A DNA stretch of 64,000 nt from NCBI RefSeq assembly GCF_000971135.1, contig NZ_BBLW01000001.1:489855-553854 (forward strand), written 5' to 3'. How positions within the stretch are numbered: the stretch's first letter is position 1; each line of letters begins with the position of its first letter. The position numbers and the translations under genes are program-made. Shown here in pieces: positions 19,101-27,650 of this stretch. The notes under the pieces are model-generated. The model saw nothing but the letters and a program-made list of their open reading frames with translations. It ran no database searches and was not told where the DNA came from. Source of the DNA: Demequina phytophila. Its GTDB lineage: Bacteria > Actinomycetota > Actinomycetes > Actinomycetales > Demequinaceae.

Positions 19101-20386
19101 ACCAGCGCGGCGGCCTCGGCGCCCAACCGCAGCTGCGTCTGCGGCGCCGGCTGCGTCGAGATCAGCCGCACCACGGCCTGGACGGCGTCGTACGCGCTCA
19201 CGTCCCAGGGACGATGCGACCGGTGGAGGGCGTCGAAGCGCACCTCGAGCTCGTGGCGGGCGGTGAGCAGCGACTCTCCCGCCTGGCGCAGGGAGTCGTC
19301 GTCGACGTCCTCGACCCCCATGGTCATCGAGGTGAGGAGGCGGCGGCGGGCGGTCTCGTTCCAGGATCCCTGGGCGCCGGAGACATACGCGTCGGTCACG
19401 CCCACGCGGTCGAGCCGCTTCGCGACCGCGCGCACCGACTGCTCGGTGCCGCCCACGGCCATGACCGCGCGGCCGGACGCGGCGGCGTCGGCGACGATCG
19501 CGGCCACCGTGCCCACGGGGTCGGAGCCGGGAGGAGCCTGGAGGAACACGGACCGGCCGGTGGCGATGAGGTCGAGCGCCGCGAACTGGGCGTCGTCGAG
19601 GTCACCCACGCCGCGCTCCGCGAACGGGTCCCGGTCGCCCACGGGGAAGGCGGGCAGCGGCTGCGCGAGCAGCGCCTGCGCGTCGGAGTCCCCCGCGGTG
19701 GCGGCAAGCATGTCGGAGGCGCCGATCACGGCGTCCATGTCGTCGAGGTCGTCGAGCAGGCGCTGCTCCGGGTCGTCGAACGCGCCCACGAAGAGGCGGT
19801 CGACCACCTCGACGCCCGGGAACGCGTCGCCGAGGGAGCGGACGTGCTCCCACAGCGGCCGCGGATCGAACTGGACCCCGGCCCCGGCCTGCGGCGCGAC
19901 CGCCGCGAGGCCGTCCGCGACCCCGCGGTCGCGCGCCTCGGTCTGGAAGACGGGGTTGACGGCGACCTGGTCGAGCATGGTGACGAGCACGTCGCCCTGG
20001 CGCGCGGGCTCGAAGTGGACGGGGCGCATCACCAGCGGCATCTCGCGGCGGCGTCCGTCCTCGTTCCACGCGACCGTGCCGATCACCATGGCGGCGGTCC
20101 ATACGCCGGTCGCGGCCTTGACACGGTCCGCGCTCTCGCGGATGAGGCGCACGCGGTGCAGCGCCTGCGCGTACTGCTCGGGGTCGCGGATGAGGTTGCC
20201 CAGCGACGTCGCGCGTCCGGCGAACAGTGGGGCGAGACCGCCCGGGTGCGAGCCGCGCAGATCCACGGTGGTCGTCTCGCTCAGCGCAAGGTCCCGCAGC
20301 GGCGACACGGTCGCCAGCTCCTGGAGCTGCTCCCTCCACTCGCGCAAGGCGTCCGCGACGAGCGCGCGCCCGATGTAGTCGACCAC
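16199..20386 (-). CDS. Very large DUF4011/MTES_1575-type helicase-nuclease-like protein with eroded active sites
   Basis: A 1395-residue protein. The N-terminus (SPLRDLALSETTTVDL and on) resembles DUF4011 regions that precede SF1-type helicases. Where Walker A should be (residue ~282) the sequence is QAPPGSDPVGT, lacking GK(S/T); where the DExx box should be (~residue 827) it is VVFGAESLAL. Residues ~1105-1200 align with the MTES_1575 restriction-like nuclease module (RDRMRHQYAGLEALGW, TLDVFMDPEAAV), but the usual catalytic R-I-D and E-C-D-G are read as AIPLVV and VVTDE. The last ~190 residues are acidic and low-complexity. So the fold may persist without ATPase or nuclease activity. GTG start at 20386. 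Three GCATCGTCC-type words fall in or near it. Confidence 0.7.
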   Translation of the reverse strand: MVDYIGRALVADALREWREQLQELATVSPLRDLALSETTTVDLRGSHPGGLAPLFAGRATSLGNLIRDPEQYAQALHRVRLIRESADRVKAATGVWTAAMVIGTVAWNEDGRRREMPLVMRPVHFEPARQGDVLVTMLDQVAVNPVFQTEARDRGVADGLAAVAPQAGAGVQFDPRPLWEHVRSLGDAFPGVEVVDRLFVGAFDDPEQRLLDDLDDMDAVIGASDMLAATAGDSDAQALLAQPLPAFPVGDRDPFAERGVGDLDDAQFAALDLIATGRSVFLQAPPGSDPVGTVAAIVADAAASGRAVMAVGGTEQSVRAVAKRLDRVGVTDAYVSGAQGSWNETARRRLLTSMTMGVEDVDDDSLRQAGESLLTARHELEVRFDALHRSHRPWDVSAYDAVQAVVRLISTQPAPQTQLRLGAEAAALVSEHGFASVAHAMVERLRPEAEADEPPQPDPEPAAVTLVPWWSTVTSDAEEGARLDEALATLVVRHLPKMRAEAQIAAHETGMDEAPTMVAWADQVTLFTDLRATLEIFSPAVFHRSLHDLVAATAPAGSPQAGTLARRDRRALRRRAVELLRPGRTKDDLHENLVAAHAQALRWRAHCSAGGWPLVPDDFDLYADRVENVIRLWGRLEGPVTQVTGEDELLDQPWDHVRDVLERLAEGVPGTLDAAEALPVERDLESAGLGPLLDELRTRDASPEQVRRDLEFAWWASAFDAIVSADPRLTDEGAMGRVVEQFLLRDREFADARVGPLMRAVAERRRIAIARHPDFARDLFATLVEGADAPYRELWRDYAPLVSALRPITLATAEQVSRLAPPTRCVDVAVVFGAESLALAETVPTLARARQVVVVGDAESATRSAVSVFARLLPRMPLHALPQPRDPRVTGVLGSLAYGRSLGSLPSAGVPHALEVVLVEASGSPAAGADAVESTPAEVAAVIDRADRLVHSMPRRTLAIVAGSELHAARLRDMLDERGARLAESVTVVTLGNAAGLDVDEVILAPGFARDTEGTLPARLGALSEDGGAQALAQAVVASHESLTVVTTLGVDALGAIAEGAELEGVDGLRELLLASDGEPVPAERPEPAPGDWLLADIATRLRGEGYAVHVRYGTGADAIPLVVGGRHDRGYRVAVVTDEATRGGTASVRDRMRHQYAGLEALGWTVVSLWTLDVFMDPEAAVAAIVDAVEREKAPLVWEQPTLDLGVETSEIRIPAEDVFDVDSVDQVTGAIPALRAEEPAEPQPQPEPEFEEAPDVTLGISVMLAEQILADKVTTRALQQVQAELDLGGDAQEDDVDDDEDMTDETPEVEPEPAADGPAADEPAEPDEEPTEDEDPADASSLPSPPPIRPATRGSGRPLIPTRASEDLDEGWGGAHGGSSRDEEIKRERPPHW

Positions 20387-20607
20387 CGTCCTACGGTAAC
20401 GGTTCGGTCACGGCCCCCCGAGACACCACGCCGCCCGTCGCGAGGCCCCCGACCGGCGCATCGTCCCCCGCGCGTCAGGCGCCGGACAAAGAGACAGTGC
20501 GCGCCGACTTGTGCAGCCGACACGCACTGTTGGCAGGATTGTGGGACCACCGCGGCCCCCGCGTCAAACCGGCTCGCAGACGGCGTGTGAACGGACGACA
20601 TCCGGTG

Positions 20608-21945
20608 TCACCTGAAGCGTCGGATGACCTCGCGCAGCGGCGGGACGAGCACCCCGGCCGCGGCCATGTCGGCACGCGCGAGGCGGCGGTTGCGCAGCAC
20701 CCCCACGACCCCGATCGCCCACGGGACGAGCAGGGTGGCGAACGCGATGCGGTACTCGTCGAGCGTGTACGCGGTCGCTCCCTCCGGGGACACCGCCTGG
20801 AGGGTGACGCCCACGAGGACGATGCCGAGGATGGTCGACACGAAGCCGCCGAGGTTGACGAAGCCGGTCGCGGTGCCCATCGCCTCCTCGGGACCGAACG
20901 TGCGCGCGTAGTCGAGCGCGATGAGCGACACGGGCCCGCCCGCGCCGATCACCGCCATGAGTATCCCCAGCTCCCAGACCGGGCGCGGGGTGTCGGGCAC
21001 CAGGATCGCGACCCACGCGACCGCGGTCGCGACCGCCGAGCCGAGCACCAGCCAGCTGCGACGCAGCGGGTGGCGCGCGGTGAACGCTCCGGCGAGCGGA
21101 CCGGCGGCCATCTTGGTGAGCGTGATGACCATGAGGAGCGCGCTCGCCTGCGCGAGCGTGAGCCCCTGGGTGGTGACGAAGAACGGGACGCCCCACAGCA
21201 GCGCCACGGTGTTCGCCGAGCACAGCGACAGGAAGTGGGTCCAGAAGCCCAGCCGCGTGCCGGCGGGGCGGGCGGCCACGCGGATCGACGCGCGGAGGGA
21301 CGATGCGGCGGCGGGTGGGGTGGTCGCGGCGGCGGTTCCCGCGGGGCTGGGCGGGCGGCGGATCCCGCGGGACGCGAGCGCGGCGGTCGCGAGCGTCGCG
21401 GCGGCGAGCACGCCGAAGGTGGCGCTCCAGCCGAGGTCGCGCAGCAGCCACGCGACGGGGATCGAGGTCGCGAGCTGGCCGGCCTGGCCCACCAGCCCGG
21501 TCACCTGCACGAGGACGGGCACGCGGCGCGCGGGGAACCACAGGGGGATGAGCCGGCACGCGGAGATGAAGATGGGGGCGTCGCCGGCGCCGATGAGGAC
21601 GCGCGCGAGGATCGCGACGGGCAGGCTGGTGGTGGCGCCGAGCAGCACGGTGCCGACCGTCATGAGGAGCGCACCGCCGATCATGAGGCGCCGCGCCCCC
21701 CAGCGGTCGAGCAGGGCTCCGGCCGGGAGCTGGAGCGCGGCGTACGTCGCGACCTGGGCGATCGCGAGGACCGACAGCCAGGCCGCCTCGATCCCGAACC
21801 GGTCGAGCGCATCCACGCCGGCGACGCCCAGCGCGGTGCGGTTGACGATCGCCACGAAGTACAGCGCCATGCCCGACACGAGCATGAGCCAGGCGCCGCG
21901 CGGGGCTCGCGCGGGGGCGCGGGCGGGGCTCGGCTGCGCGGTCAC
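20608..21945 (-). CDS. MFS transporter (paralogue 1)
   Basis: A 445-residue 12-helix major facilitator. The loop 2-3 motif appears as PAGALLDRWGARR, and the start (YFVAIVNRTALGVAGVDALDRF) is close to that of the next gene upstream, showing the two are tandem paralogues. GTG start at 21945 with GGAGG nearby. It is the last gene of a minus-strand series that follows the protocatechuate genes, so aromatic-acid or other organic-acid uptake is plausible, but the substrate is unproven. No terminator was recognised in the 221-base gap beyond it (20387-20607), which contains a GCATCGTCCC word at 20458. Confidence 0.85.
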   Translation of the reverse strand: MTAQPSPARAPARAPRGAWLMLVSGMALYFVAIVNRTALGVAGVDALDRFGIEAAWLSVLAIAQVATYAALQLPAGALLDRWGARRLMIGGALLMTVGTVLLGATTSLPVAILARVLIGAGDAPIFISACRLIPLWFPARRVPVLVQVTGLVGQAGQLATSIPVAWLLRDLGWSATFGVLAAATLATAALASRGIRRPPSPAGTAAATTPPAAASSLRASIRVAARPAGTRLGFWTHFLSLCSANTVALLWGVPFFVTTQGLTLAQASALLMVITLTKMAAGPLAGAFTARHPLRRSWLVLGSAVATAVAWVAILVPDTPRPVWELGILMAVIGAGGPVSLIALDYARTFGPEEAMGTATGFVNLGGFVSTILGIVLVGVTLQAVSPEGATAYTLDEYRIAFATLLVPWAIGVVGVLRNRRLARADMAAAGVLVPPLREVIRRFR

Positions 21946-22021
21946 GGTCCTCCCAGGGTCGGTTCACGGTACGGCGCGGGCGGGGCGTGCGCCGCGGACC
22001 TCGGACCCAGGCCCCTCCCGA

Positions 22022-22118
22022 GTTCGCTCAGCACGGTCCCAGCGGCGCCACGCCGGTCGGCGCACGTTCACATGCCCGCGCGCCCCGCGTGTCTCGGGCG
22101 GGACCGTGCTGAGCGAAC
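22022..22118. repeat. Palindromic intergenic element, copy A
   Basis: A perfect 19-bp inverted repeat: GTTCGCTCAGCACGGTCCC at 22022-22040 and its complement at 22100-22118, with a 59-base GC-rich loop. It starts 14 bases beyond the stop of the second MFS gene and lies before the first. It is related to copies at 25637, 30267 and a half-copy at 63816. Position suggests a terminator or 3' stabiliser, but length and recurrence suggest a repeat family. Confidence 0.85.
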
Positions 22119-22131
22119 CTGTGTCGGGCGG

Positions 22132-23427
22132 TCAGCGCTTACGGCGGAGGGCGTCGCGCAGCGGCGGCACCACCACGCCACCCTCGGCGAGCACGCCGCG
22201 GGTGCGCCTGCGCGACGCGATCACACCGGCCACCCCCACGGCCCACGGGATCACCAGGACGGCGAACGCGAGCCGATACTCGTCGAGCGTGTACGTGGTG
22301 GCGCCGGGGGGCGAGGTGAGCTGCAGCACCAGGCCGACCGCGAGCACCGACAGGATGGTCGCGCCGAAGCCCCCGACGTTGACGAATCCGCTCGCGGTGC
22401 CCATGCGGTGACGCTCCGAGAACGTGCGCGCGAAGTCGAAGCCCACCGCGGATGCCGGACCGCCCAGCCCGACCGCGAGCGCGAAAAGCACCAGCTGCCA
22501 CATGGGCCGGGGCGTGTCGAAGGACAGCAGCGTGGCGAACGCGACGAACGTGAGCGCCGCGGATCCGAGCACCAGCCAGGACCTCCGCAGCGGGTGCCGC
22601 CCCGTCAGCCACCCGATCACCGGACCACCGGCCATCGCGGACAGGGTGATGCAGGTGAGCAGCAGGCTCGCCTGCGCGGGCGTCTTCTCCTGCGCCGTGA
22701 CGAAGAACGGCACCCCCCACAGGAGCGCGAGCGTGTTGACCGGGAACAGCGTGACGAAGTGCGCCCAGAAGCCCAGGCGCGCGCCGGCCGTGCTCGCGGT
22801 GCCGCGCACTGCGCTCCACATGCCCTCGGGCGCGACCACCGCGCCGTCGGAGGGCGGGTTGCGCAGCCCCAGCCCTGCGGCGATGCCCACCGCCACGCTC
22901 ACGGCGGCGATCACCGCGAACGTCGTGGACCATCCGGCCGCGTGCAGCAGCGCCGCGACCGGGAGCGCCGTCGCGAGCTGGCCCGCCTGCCCGATGAGGC
23001 CGGTCACCTGCACCAGCATGGGCGCGCGCCGCGGAGGGAACCACAGCAGGATCAGGCGCGTGGCCCCGATGAAGATGGGCGCGTCACCCGCGCCGATCAA
23101 CACCCGCGCGACCACCGCGAGCCCGATCTCGTGCGTGAAGGCGAGCATGGTCTGGCCCGCCGCCATGACGATGAGGCCGGCGGTCATCACCACGCGCGCG
23201 CCGTACCGGTCGAGCAGCCGGCCGGCGGGGATCTGCAGCAGCGCGTACGCCGCGACCTGCGCGACCGACAGCACCGCGAGCCCGGTCGCCTGGATCGCGA
23301 ACCGGTCGAGCGCCTCCACGCCCGCGACGCCCAGCGCCGTGCGGTTGACGATCGCCACGAAGTACGCGACCACCGCCGCGCCGTAGACCATCCAGGCGGC
23401 GCGCGGCGCGCGCTCGCTGTCGCTCAT
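22132..23427 (-). CDS. MFS transporter (paralogue 2)
   Basis: A 431-residue 12-helix transporter highly similar in pattern to its downstream neighbour (YFVAIVNRTALGVAGVEALDRF; PAGRLLDRYGARV in loop 2-3; DAPIFIGATRLI). ATG at 23427 has GGAGGAACG immediately upstream, fixing the start; in-frame sequence before it is non-conserved. Two carriers in tandem behind an oxidoreductase and the lig genes suggest uptake of related substrates. Substrate unknown. Confidence 0.87.
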   Translation of the reverse strand: MSDSERAPRAAWMVYGAAVVAYFVAIVNRTALGVAGVEALDRFAIQATGLAVLSVAQVAAYALLQIPAGRLLDRYGARVVMTAGLIVMAAGQTMLAFTHEIGLAVVARVLIGAGDAPIFIGATRLILLWFPPRRAPMLVQVTGLIGQAGQLATALPVAALLHAAGWSTTFAVIAAVSVAVGIAAGLGLRNPPSDGAVVAPEGMWSAVRGTASTAGARLGFWAHFVTLFPVNTLALLWGVPFFVTAQEKTPAQASLLLTCITLSAMAGGPVIGWLTGRHPLRRSWLVLGSAALTFVAFATLLSFDTPRPMWQLVLFALAVGLGGPASAVGFDFARTFSERHRMGTASGFVNVGGFGATILSVLAVGLVLQLTSPPGATTYTLDEYRLAFAVLVIPWAVGVAGVIASRRRTRGVLAEGGVVVPPLRDALRRKR

Positions 23428-23523
23428 CGTTCCTCCGGGGGCTCGGATCGAGGCCCTCCGTCGGCCGGTCCCGCCGGACCTCGCCCGGCCAGTATCCACC
23501 CGCCGGAGGCGGCCCCAGGACAC

Positions 23524-23561
23524 GGGACGATGCACGGGCCGGGTGACCCGCGCATCGTCCC
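23524..23561. repeat. Inverted pair of the GCATCGTCCC word (hairpin, possible terminator)
   Basis: GGGACGATGC (23524-23533) and GCATCGTCCC (23552-23561) form a perfect 10-bp stem; the loop contains a further CGGG/CCCG pairing. It lies 34 bases past the stop of the FMN/FeS oxidoreductase gene and before the start of the MFS gene, so it may separate the two transcripts. Confidence 0.8.
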
Positions 23562-23594
23562 CCCCTCCCCTGTCCCCCCTCGAACGTCCGCGCC

Positions 23595-25532
23595 TTACAG
23601 CGCGAACGCCGCCTCGAAGCCGGCGTTGATGGCGTCGCCCACCTTCGCGGGCTTGACGCAGTCGCCGATCGCGATCGCGCCGCGCGCGGTGAGCGCCCCG
23701 ACCACGGCCGCTCCGGGTCGCACACCGAACGCGCTGATCACGCTGTCCGCGGCGATGTGGACGGGCCCGTCGGGGCCGTCCACCGACACGCCCGCGGCGT
23801 CGACGTTCACGACCTTGTGGCCCGTCAGCAGGCTCACGCCCGCCTCCGCGAGGTCACGCAGCAGGGTGATGCGGTTGATCATGAGCAGGTCGGGGGCGAT
23901 GCCGTCGGCCATCTCGATCACGGTGACGTCGTGGCCGTCCTGGGCGGCCTCGAGCGCGAAGTCGGCGCCGGACAGCCCGCCGCCGCACACCACGATCCGG
24001 TGCCCGAGCTCCGCGCCCAGGTGGGCGTCGACCACCTCGACCACGTTCGGGCCGTCGAGGCCCGGGATGGGCGGCACCACGGGGTCCGCGCCGATGGCCG
24101 CGATGACCACGTCGGCGGCGTCGAGCTCGGGCGAGTCCGCGGTGATCTCCGTGCCGAGGTGAACCGTGACCGGCAGGTCCTTGAGCTGGCGCTCCCACCA
24201 GAAGATCATGGAGCGCAGCTCCTTCTTGAACTCCGGCGTCGCGGCGGGCCAGAGGACGCCGCCGAGCTGCTGGCTCCTCTCGTACACGTCGACCGTGTGG
24301 CCGCGCAGGGCCGCGACGCGCGCTGCCTCGAGCCCCGCCGGGCCGGCGCCGATGATCGCTACGCGCCTCGGGTTCTCCGCCGGGGTGAGGACGCGCTCGC
24401 GCTCCATGCCGACGGTCGGGTTGACGGCGCAGCCGAGCGGCTGGCCCACGAACGCGTTGCCCACGCACAGCTGGTTGCAGCGGATGCAGGGGCGGATGTC
24501 GGCGCGGCGGCCCCGGGCGAGCTTGAGCGCCCACTCGGGGTCCGCGATGAGCGCGCGGCCGATGCCGGCGAAGTCCATCTCGCCGTTCGCGATGGCCTCC
24601 TCGGCGCGCTCGGGCGTGAGGTTGCCGCAGCCGAGGACGGGGATGGTGAGGGCGTCCTTGAACATCTTGACGGAGCCCATCATGCAGTTGTCGCCCAGGT
24701 AGTAGGGCGGGAACACGTAGTCCATCGCCTCGTACGAGCCCTCGTCGATCATGAGGAGGTCGAGGCCGGCGGCCTCGAGGACCTTCGCGATCTCGAGTGA
24801 CTCGGCGGGGGTGCGGCCACCTTCGAAGCGGTGGTCGACGGACAGGCGGAAGCTCACCGGCAGGCCGGGTGCGCCCTCCTTGACGGCGGCGATGATCTCG
24901 GCGGCGAAGCGGCAGCGGTTCTCGACGGAGCCGCCGTAGGAGTCGGTGCGACGGTTCCACACGGGCGACATGAACTGGTCGATGAGGTAGCCGGTGTGGC
25001 CGTGGATGTCGATCGCGTCGATGCCCGCCTCGGCGCAGCGGGCGGCCGCCTCGCGGAAGCGCTGGACGATCACCTGGATCTCCTCGGTCTCGAGCGCGCG
25101 GCAGCGCACGTGCGGGTCGAGCCAGTGGGTGTTGTCCGAGGCGGAGATCGGGAGACGCTCGGGGTCGATGGTGTTGATGTTGCGGCCCAGGCCGGCGGTG
25201 AGCTGGACGGAGACCGCGCCGCCGCGCGCGTGGAACGCCTCGGCGAGCTTCCTGAGGCCGGGCGTCGCGGCGTCGGTGTCGACGCGGCCCAGGCCTGCGT
25301 TGATGACCTCGTAGTCGTCGGTGACGGCGTTGATGCCGGTGCAGACCAGGCCCGCGCCCGCGGAGCGCTCCGCGTAATAGGCGATCTCACGGTCGGTGAG
25401 GTGGCCGTCGTGGTCGCCCATCTCGGTTCCCATCGGGACCATGATGACGCGGTTGCGCAGCTCGAGGCTGCCGAGCCGGACGGGCTCGAGGACGTGCGAG
25501 TAGGTGGGTGCGGACACGACGATGGTGGACAT
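23595..25532 (-). CDS. Old-yellow-enzyme/2,4-dienoyl-CoA-reductase-like FMN, FAD, 4Fe-4S oxidoreductase
   Basis: A 645-residue protein. Residues ~8-340 form the FMN-binding TIM barrel (NRVIMVPMGTEMGD; IDIHGHTGYLIDQFMSP with the active-site His pair region; RTDSYGGSVENR). A Cys cluster from ~residue 340 (CIRCNQLC and a later Cys before AVNP) should hold a 4Fe-4S cluster. The rest is an FAD/NAD(P)H domain (IIGAGPAGLEAA; VVCGGGLSGADFA). It is like FadH, trimethylamine dehydrogenase and enoate reductases: reduces C=C of an unsaturated acid or ester. ATG at 25532 has AGGAGG five bases upstream. Its neighbours suggest an unsaturated aromatic-derived substrate. Confidence 0.88.
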   Translation of the reverse strand: MSTIVVSAPTYSHVLEPVRLGSLELRNRVIMVPMGTEMGDHDGHLTDREIAYYAERSAGAGLVCTGINAVTDDYEVINAGLGRVDTDAATPGLRKLAEAFHARGGAVSVQLTAGLGRNINTIDPERLPISASDNTHWLDPHVRCRALETEEIQVIVQRFREAAARCAEAGIDAIDIHGHTGYLIDQFMSPVWNRRTDSYGGSVENRCRFAAEIIAAVKEGAPGLPVSFRLSVDHRFEGGRTPAESLEIAKVLEAAGLDLLMIDEGSYEAMDYVFPPYYLGDNCMMGSVKMFKDALTIPVLGCGNLTPERAEEAIANGEMDFAGIGRALIADPEWALKLARGRRADIRPCIRCNQLCVGNAFVGQPLGCAVNPTVGMERERVLTPAENPRRVAIIGAGPAGLEAARVAALRGHTVDVYERSQQLGGVLWPAATPEFKKELRSMIFWWERQLKDLPVTVHLGTEITADSPELDAADVVIAAIGADPVVPPIPGLDGPNVVEVVDAHLGAELGHRIVVCGGGLSGADFALEAAQDGHDVTVIEMADGIAPDLLMINRITLLRDLAEAGVSLLTGHKVVNVDAAGVSVDGPDGPVHIAADSVISAFGVRPGAAVVGALTARGAIAIGDCVKPAKVGDAINAGFEAAFAL

Positions 25533-25567
25533 GGGGGCCTCCTGGGACCGGGCGGTCGACGATGACG

Positions 25568-25589
25568 CTATTGAACATATGCCCAATAG
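25568..25589. promoter_or_regulatory. Candidate LysR-type operator before the oxidoreductase gene
   Basis: CTATTG and CAATAG form an inverted repeat with a 10-base spacer, 36 bases before the oxidoreductase start. The half-site CCAATAG recurs in the ligI/lysR intergenic region (40219-40225), so one regulator may control both. The link is inference from shared half-sites. Confidence 0.45.
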
Positions 25590-25636
25590 AAGCCGCCCCG
25601 GAGGGACCAAGGTCACCGGCGCATCGTCCCGCCCCA

Positions 25637-25733
25637 CTTCGCTGCGCACGGTCGGCGAACCGACACACCGCGCGCAACGGCACGATGCGCGGGTCGCCCC
25701 GGCGCGTCGCCGCCCGGACCGTGCGCAGCGAAG
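25637..25733. repeat. Palindromic intergenic element, copy B
   Basis: CTTCGCTGCGCACGGTC (25637-25653) and its perfect complement (25717-25733) enclose a 63-base loop that carries a decayed GCATCGTCC word (GCACGATGCG at 25679) and a second GC-rich pairing. It lies 8 bases beyond the stop of ligJ. The right half matches copy C closely (CCCGGACCGTGCGCAGCGA). Confidence 0.85.
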
Positions 25734-25740
25734 GGGGGGG

Positions 25741-26754
25741 TTAGGCGCTGAGGCCCACCGCCGCTGCCAGCCTCGGGTACACCCGGAGCGCGTTGCCGGC
25801 GAAGATCGCCTCCCGCTGCGCGTCGGTGATCGCCGCGGCGTCGATGTAGCGCCTCGTGTCGTCGAAGTAGTGGCCGGTCTCCGGGTCGATGCCCCGCACG
25901 GCGCCCACCATCTCGGACCCGAACAGGATGTTCTCCGTCGGGATCACCGTGGTCAGCAGGTCGATGCCCGGCTGGTGGTACACGCACGTGTCGAAGAACA
26001 CGTTGTTCATGAGGTGCTCCGACACCGGCGGCTGCCCCAGCATGTCCGCGAGCCCGCGGTAGCGGCCCCAGTGGTAGGGCACCGCTCCGCCGCCGTGAGG
26101 GATCACCAGGCGCAGGGTCGGGAAGTCCGCGAACAGGTCGCCCTGGAGCAGCTGCATGAAGGCCGTCGTGTCGGCGTTCATGTAGTGCGCGCCCGTCGCG
26201 TGGAACGCGGGGTTCGCGGAGGCGGAGACGTGGATCATGCCCGGGACGTCGTGTTCCACCATGCGCTCCCACAGCGGATACCAGTAGCGGTCGGTGAGCG
26301 GTGGCGCGGTCCAGTGGCCGCCGGACGGGTCCGGGTTGACGTTGCAGCCGATGAAGCCGAGCTCCACGCAGCGGTCGAGCTCCGCGATCGACGCGTCGAG
26401 CCCCTCGCCGGGCGACTGCGGCAACTGCGCGACGCCCACGAACGTGCCGGGAAACAGGTCCACCACGCGCGCGATGAGGTTGTTGCAGGCCTCGGACCAG
26501 GCGATCGACGTCGCGAGGTCGCCCTGATGGTGACCCATGACGGAGGCGCGGGGCGAGAAGATCGTCACGTCCGCGCCGCGCTCCCGGATGAGCCGCAGCT
26601 GGTTCTTCTCGATGGTGTCGCGGATCTCCTCGTCCGAGATCTCCGGGTACGGGGGCGCCGCCTCGCCCGCCGCGAACGCCGCGAGCTGCGCCGCGCGCCA
26701 GTCGCTGTGCGCCGCCGGCGCGGTCGTGTAGTGCCCATGGCAGTCGATGATCAT
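25741..26754 (-). CDS. ligJ: 4-oxalomesaconate hydratase LigJ
   Basis: A 337-residue amidohydrolase-superfamily protein that adds water to 4-oxalomesaconate to give 4-carboxy-4-hydroxy-2-oxoadipate, the penultimate step of protocatechuate 4,5-cleavage. The start IIDCHGHYTTAPAAHSDWR is typical of LigJ, with the metal-binding His6 and His8; VIPHGGGAVPYHWGRYRG and ILFGSEMVGAVRGIDP match the family. Length is close to LigJ of Sphingobium SYK-6. ATG overlaps the stop of the DUF1932 gene, with GGAGGAG upstream. It is the last gene of the ligK-ligU-DUF1932-ligJ operon. Confidence 0.92.
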   Translation of the reverse strand: MIIDCHGHYTTAPAAHSDWRAAQLAAFAAGEAAPPYPEISDEEIRDTIEKNQLRLIRERGADVTIFSPRASVMGHHQGDLATSIAWSEACNNLIARVVDLFPGTFVGVAQLPQSPGEGLDASIAELDRCVELGFIGCNVNPDPSGGHWTAPPLTDRYWYPLWERMVEHDVPGMIHVSASANPAFHATGAHYMNADTTAFMQLLQGDLFADFPTLRLVIPHGGGAVPYHWGRYRGLADMLGQPPVSEHLMNNVFFDTCVYHQPGIDLLTTVIPTENILFGSEMVGAVRGIDPETGHYFDDTRRYIDAAAITDAQREAIFAGNALRVYPRLAAAVGLSA

Positions 26755-27650
26755 GCCCGCTCCTCCGTGCCCAGGCCGGCGGCCGCGCGTACGGCGTCCA
26801 CCAGCCCGATCGTGTCCTCCTGCGGCAGCACGCCGCCCCACTGCGCCGCCCACCGCTGCCGCTCGACGGTCGCGGACGCCATCCACGGCTCGACTCCGGC
26901 GTCGGCGACCGTCGCCGCGGCCTCCTCCATCTCCTCCGCACGGCGCACGCCGTGCTGCAGGGAGCGCGACATGAAGTAGCCCGCGATCGCCTCCCAGTCC
27001 GCCTCGGGAAGGATGTTCGACAGCGACGCGACCACCTCGCGTTCGACGCCGTACGCGCGCGCCGCGAGCAGCGACTCCGACAGCAGCGCCTCGAGACCCT
27101 TCACCACCACCGACCGGCACAGCTTGGTGGCCGCGGCGACTCCGATCTCGGCCGCGCCCACGGTCGCGCCCGCCAGCCCGTAGCCGGGCGCGGCGTCCCC
27201 GAACGAGGCGGCATGCGGCCCGCCCAGGATGAACGGCGCGGCGAGGCGGCGCGGCTCGATGGGCGACATGAGCGCCGCCTCGACGTAGCGCCCGCCCCAG
27301 CCCTCGACCAGCGCGGCCGCCTCCCGCTTGTGCGCCGGCGAGCTCGAGTTGAGATCGAGGTACCAGGCGCCCGCGTCGAGGCCGGTGGCGGCGGACGATG
27401 CGGCGGGCACGCAGTTCATCGCCGTCACCGCGCTCACGACGAGGGCGGCGCCCGCGACCGCCTCCGCAGCCGACCCTGCCGGCGTGATGTCGAGCTCCGC
27501 GGCGTTGCGGGACGCGCGGGATGCCGCGTCCCCGAACGCGGTGTCCCAGGCGGCGATCTCGGTGATGCCGAGCGCCCGCAGGTCCTCGGCGAACACACGG
27601 CCCACCTCGCCGAGCCCGATGAGGGCGACAGGACCGTGGGGCATGGTCAT
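26751..27650 (-). CDS. NAD(P)-dependent dehydrogenase with DUF1932 C-terminal domain
   Basis: A 299-residue 6-phosphogluconate-dehydrogenase-like protein. The Rossmann motif ALIGLGEVGRVFAEDL is at residues ~8-23; the helical C-terminal part (ATKLCRSVVVKGLEALLSESLLA) is DUF1932. Related beta-hydroxyacid dehydrogenases occur in gallate and protocatechuate clusters, but it is not one of the steps needed for 4,5-cleavage. It may handle a side product or reduce an oxo-acid intermediate. Both ends overlap neighbours by four bases, so it is firmly part of the operon. GCGGACGATGC at 27392 is a variant of the repeated word. Confidence 0.85.
   Translation of the reverse strand: MTMPHGPVALIGLGEVGRVFAEDLRALGITEIAAWDTAFGDAASRASRNAAELDITPAGSAAEAVAGAALVVSAVTAMNCVPAASSAATGLDAGAWYLDLNSSSPAHKREAAALVEGWGGRYVEAALMSPIEPRRLAAPFILGGPHAASFGDAAPGYGLAGATVGAAEIGVAAATKLCRSVVVKGLEALLSESLLAARAYGVEREVVASLSNILPEADWEAIAGYFMSRSLQHGVRRAEEMEEAAATVADAGVEPWMASATVERQRWAAQWGGVLPQEDTIGLVDAVRAAAGLGTEERA

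Noticed and set aside
16205..20590. Long plus-strand open frame of about 1461 codons opposite the helicase-like gene
   Set aside because: Its translation is rich in Arg, His, Gly and Asp repeats typical of the antisense of GC-rich coding DNA, with no domain; the minus-strand reading has coherent motifs.
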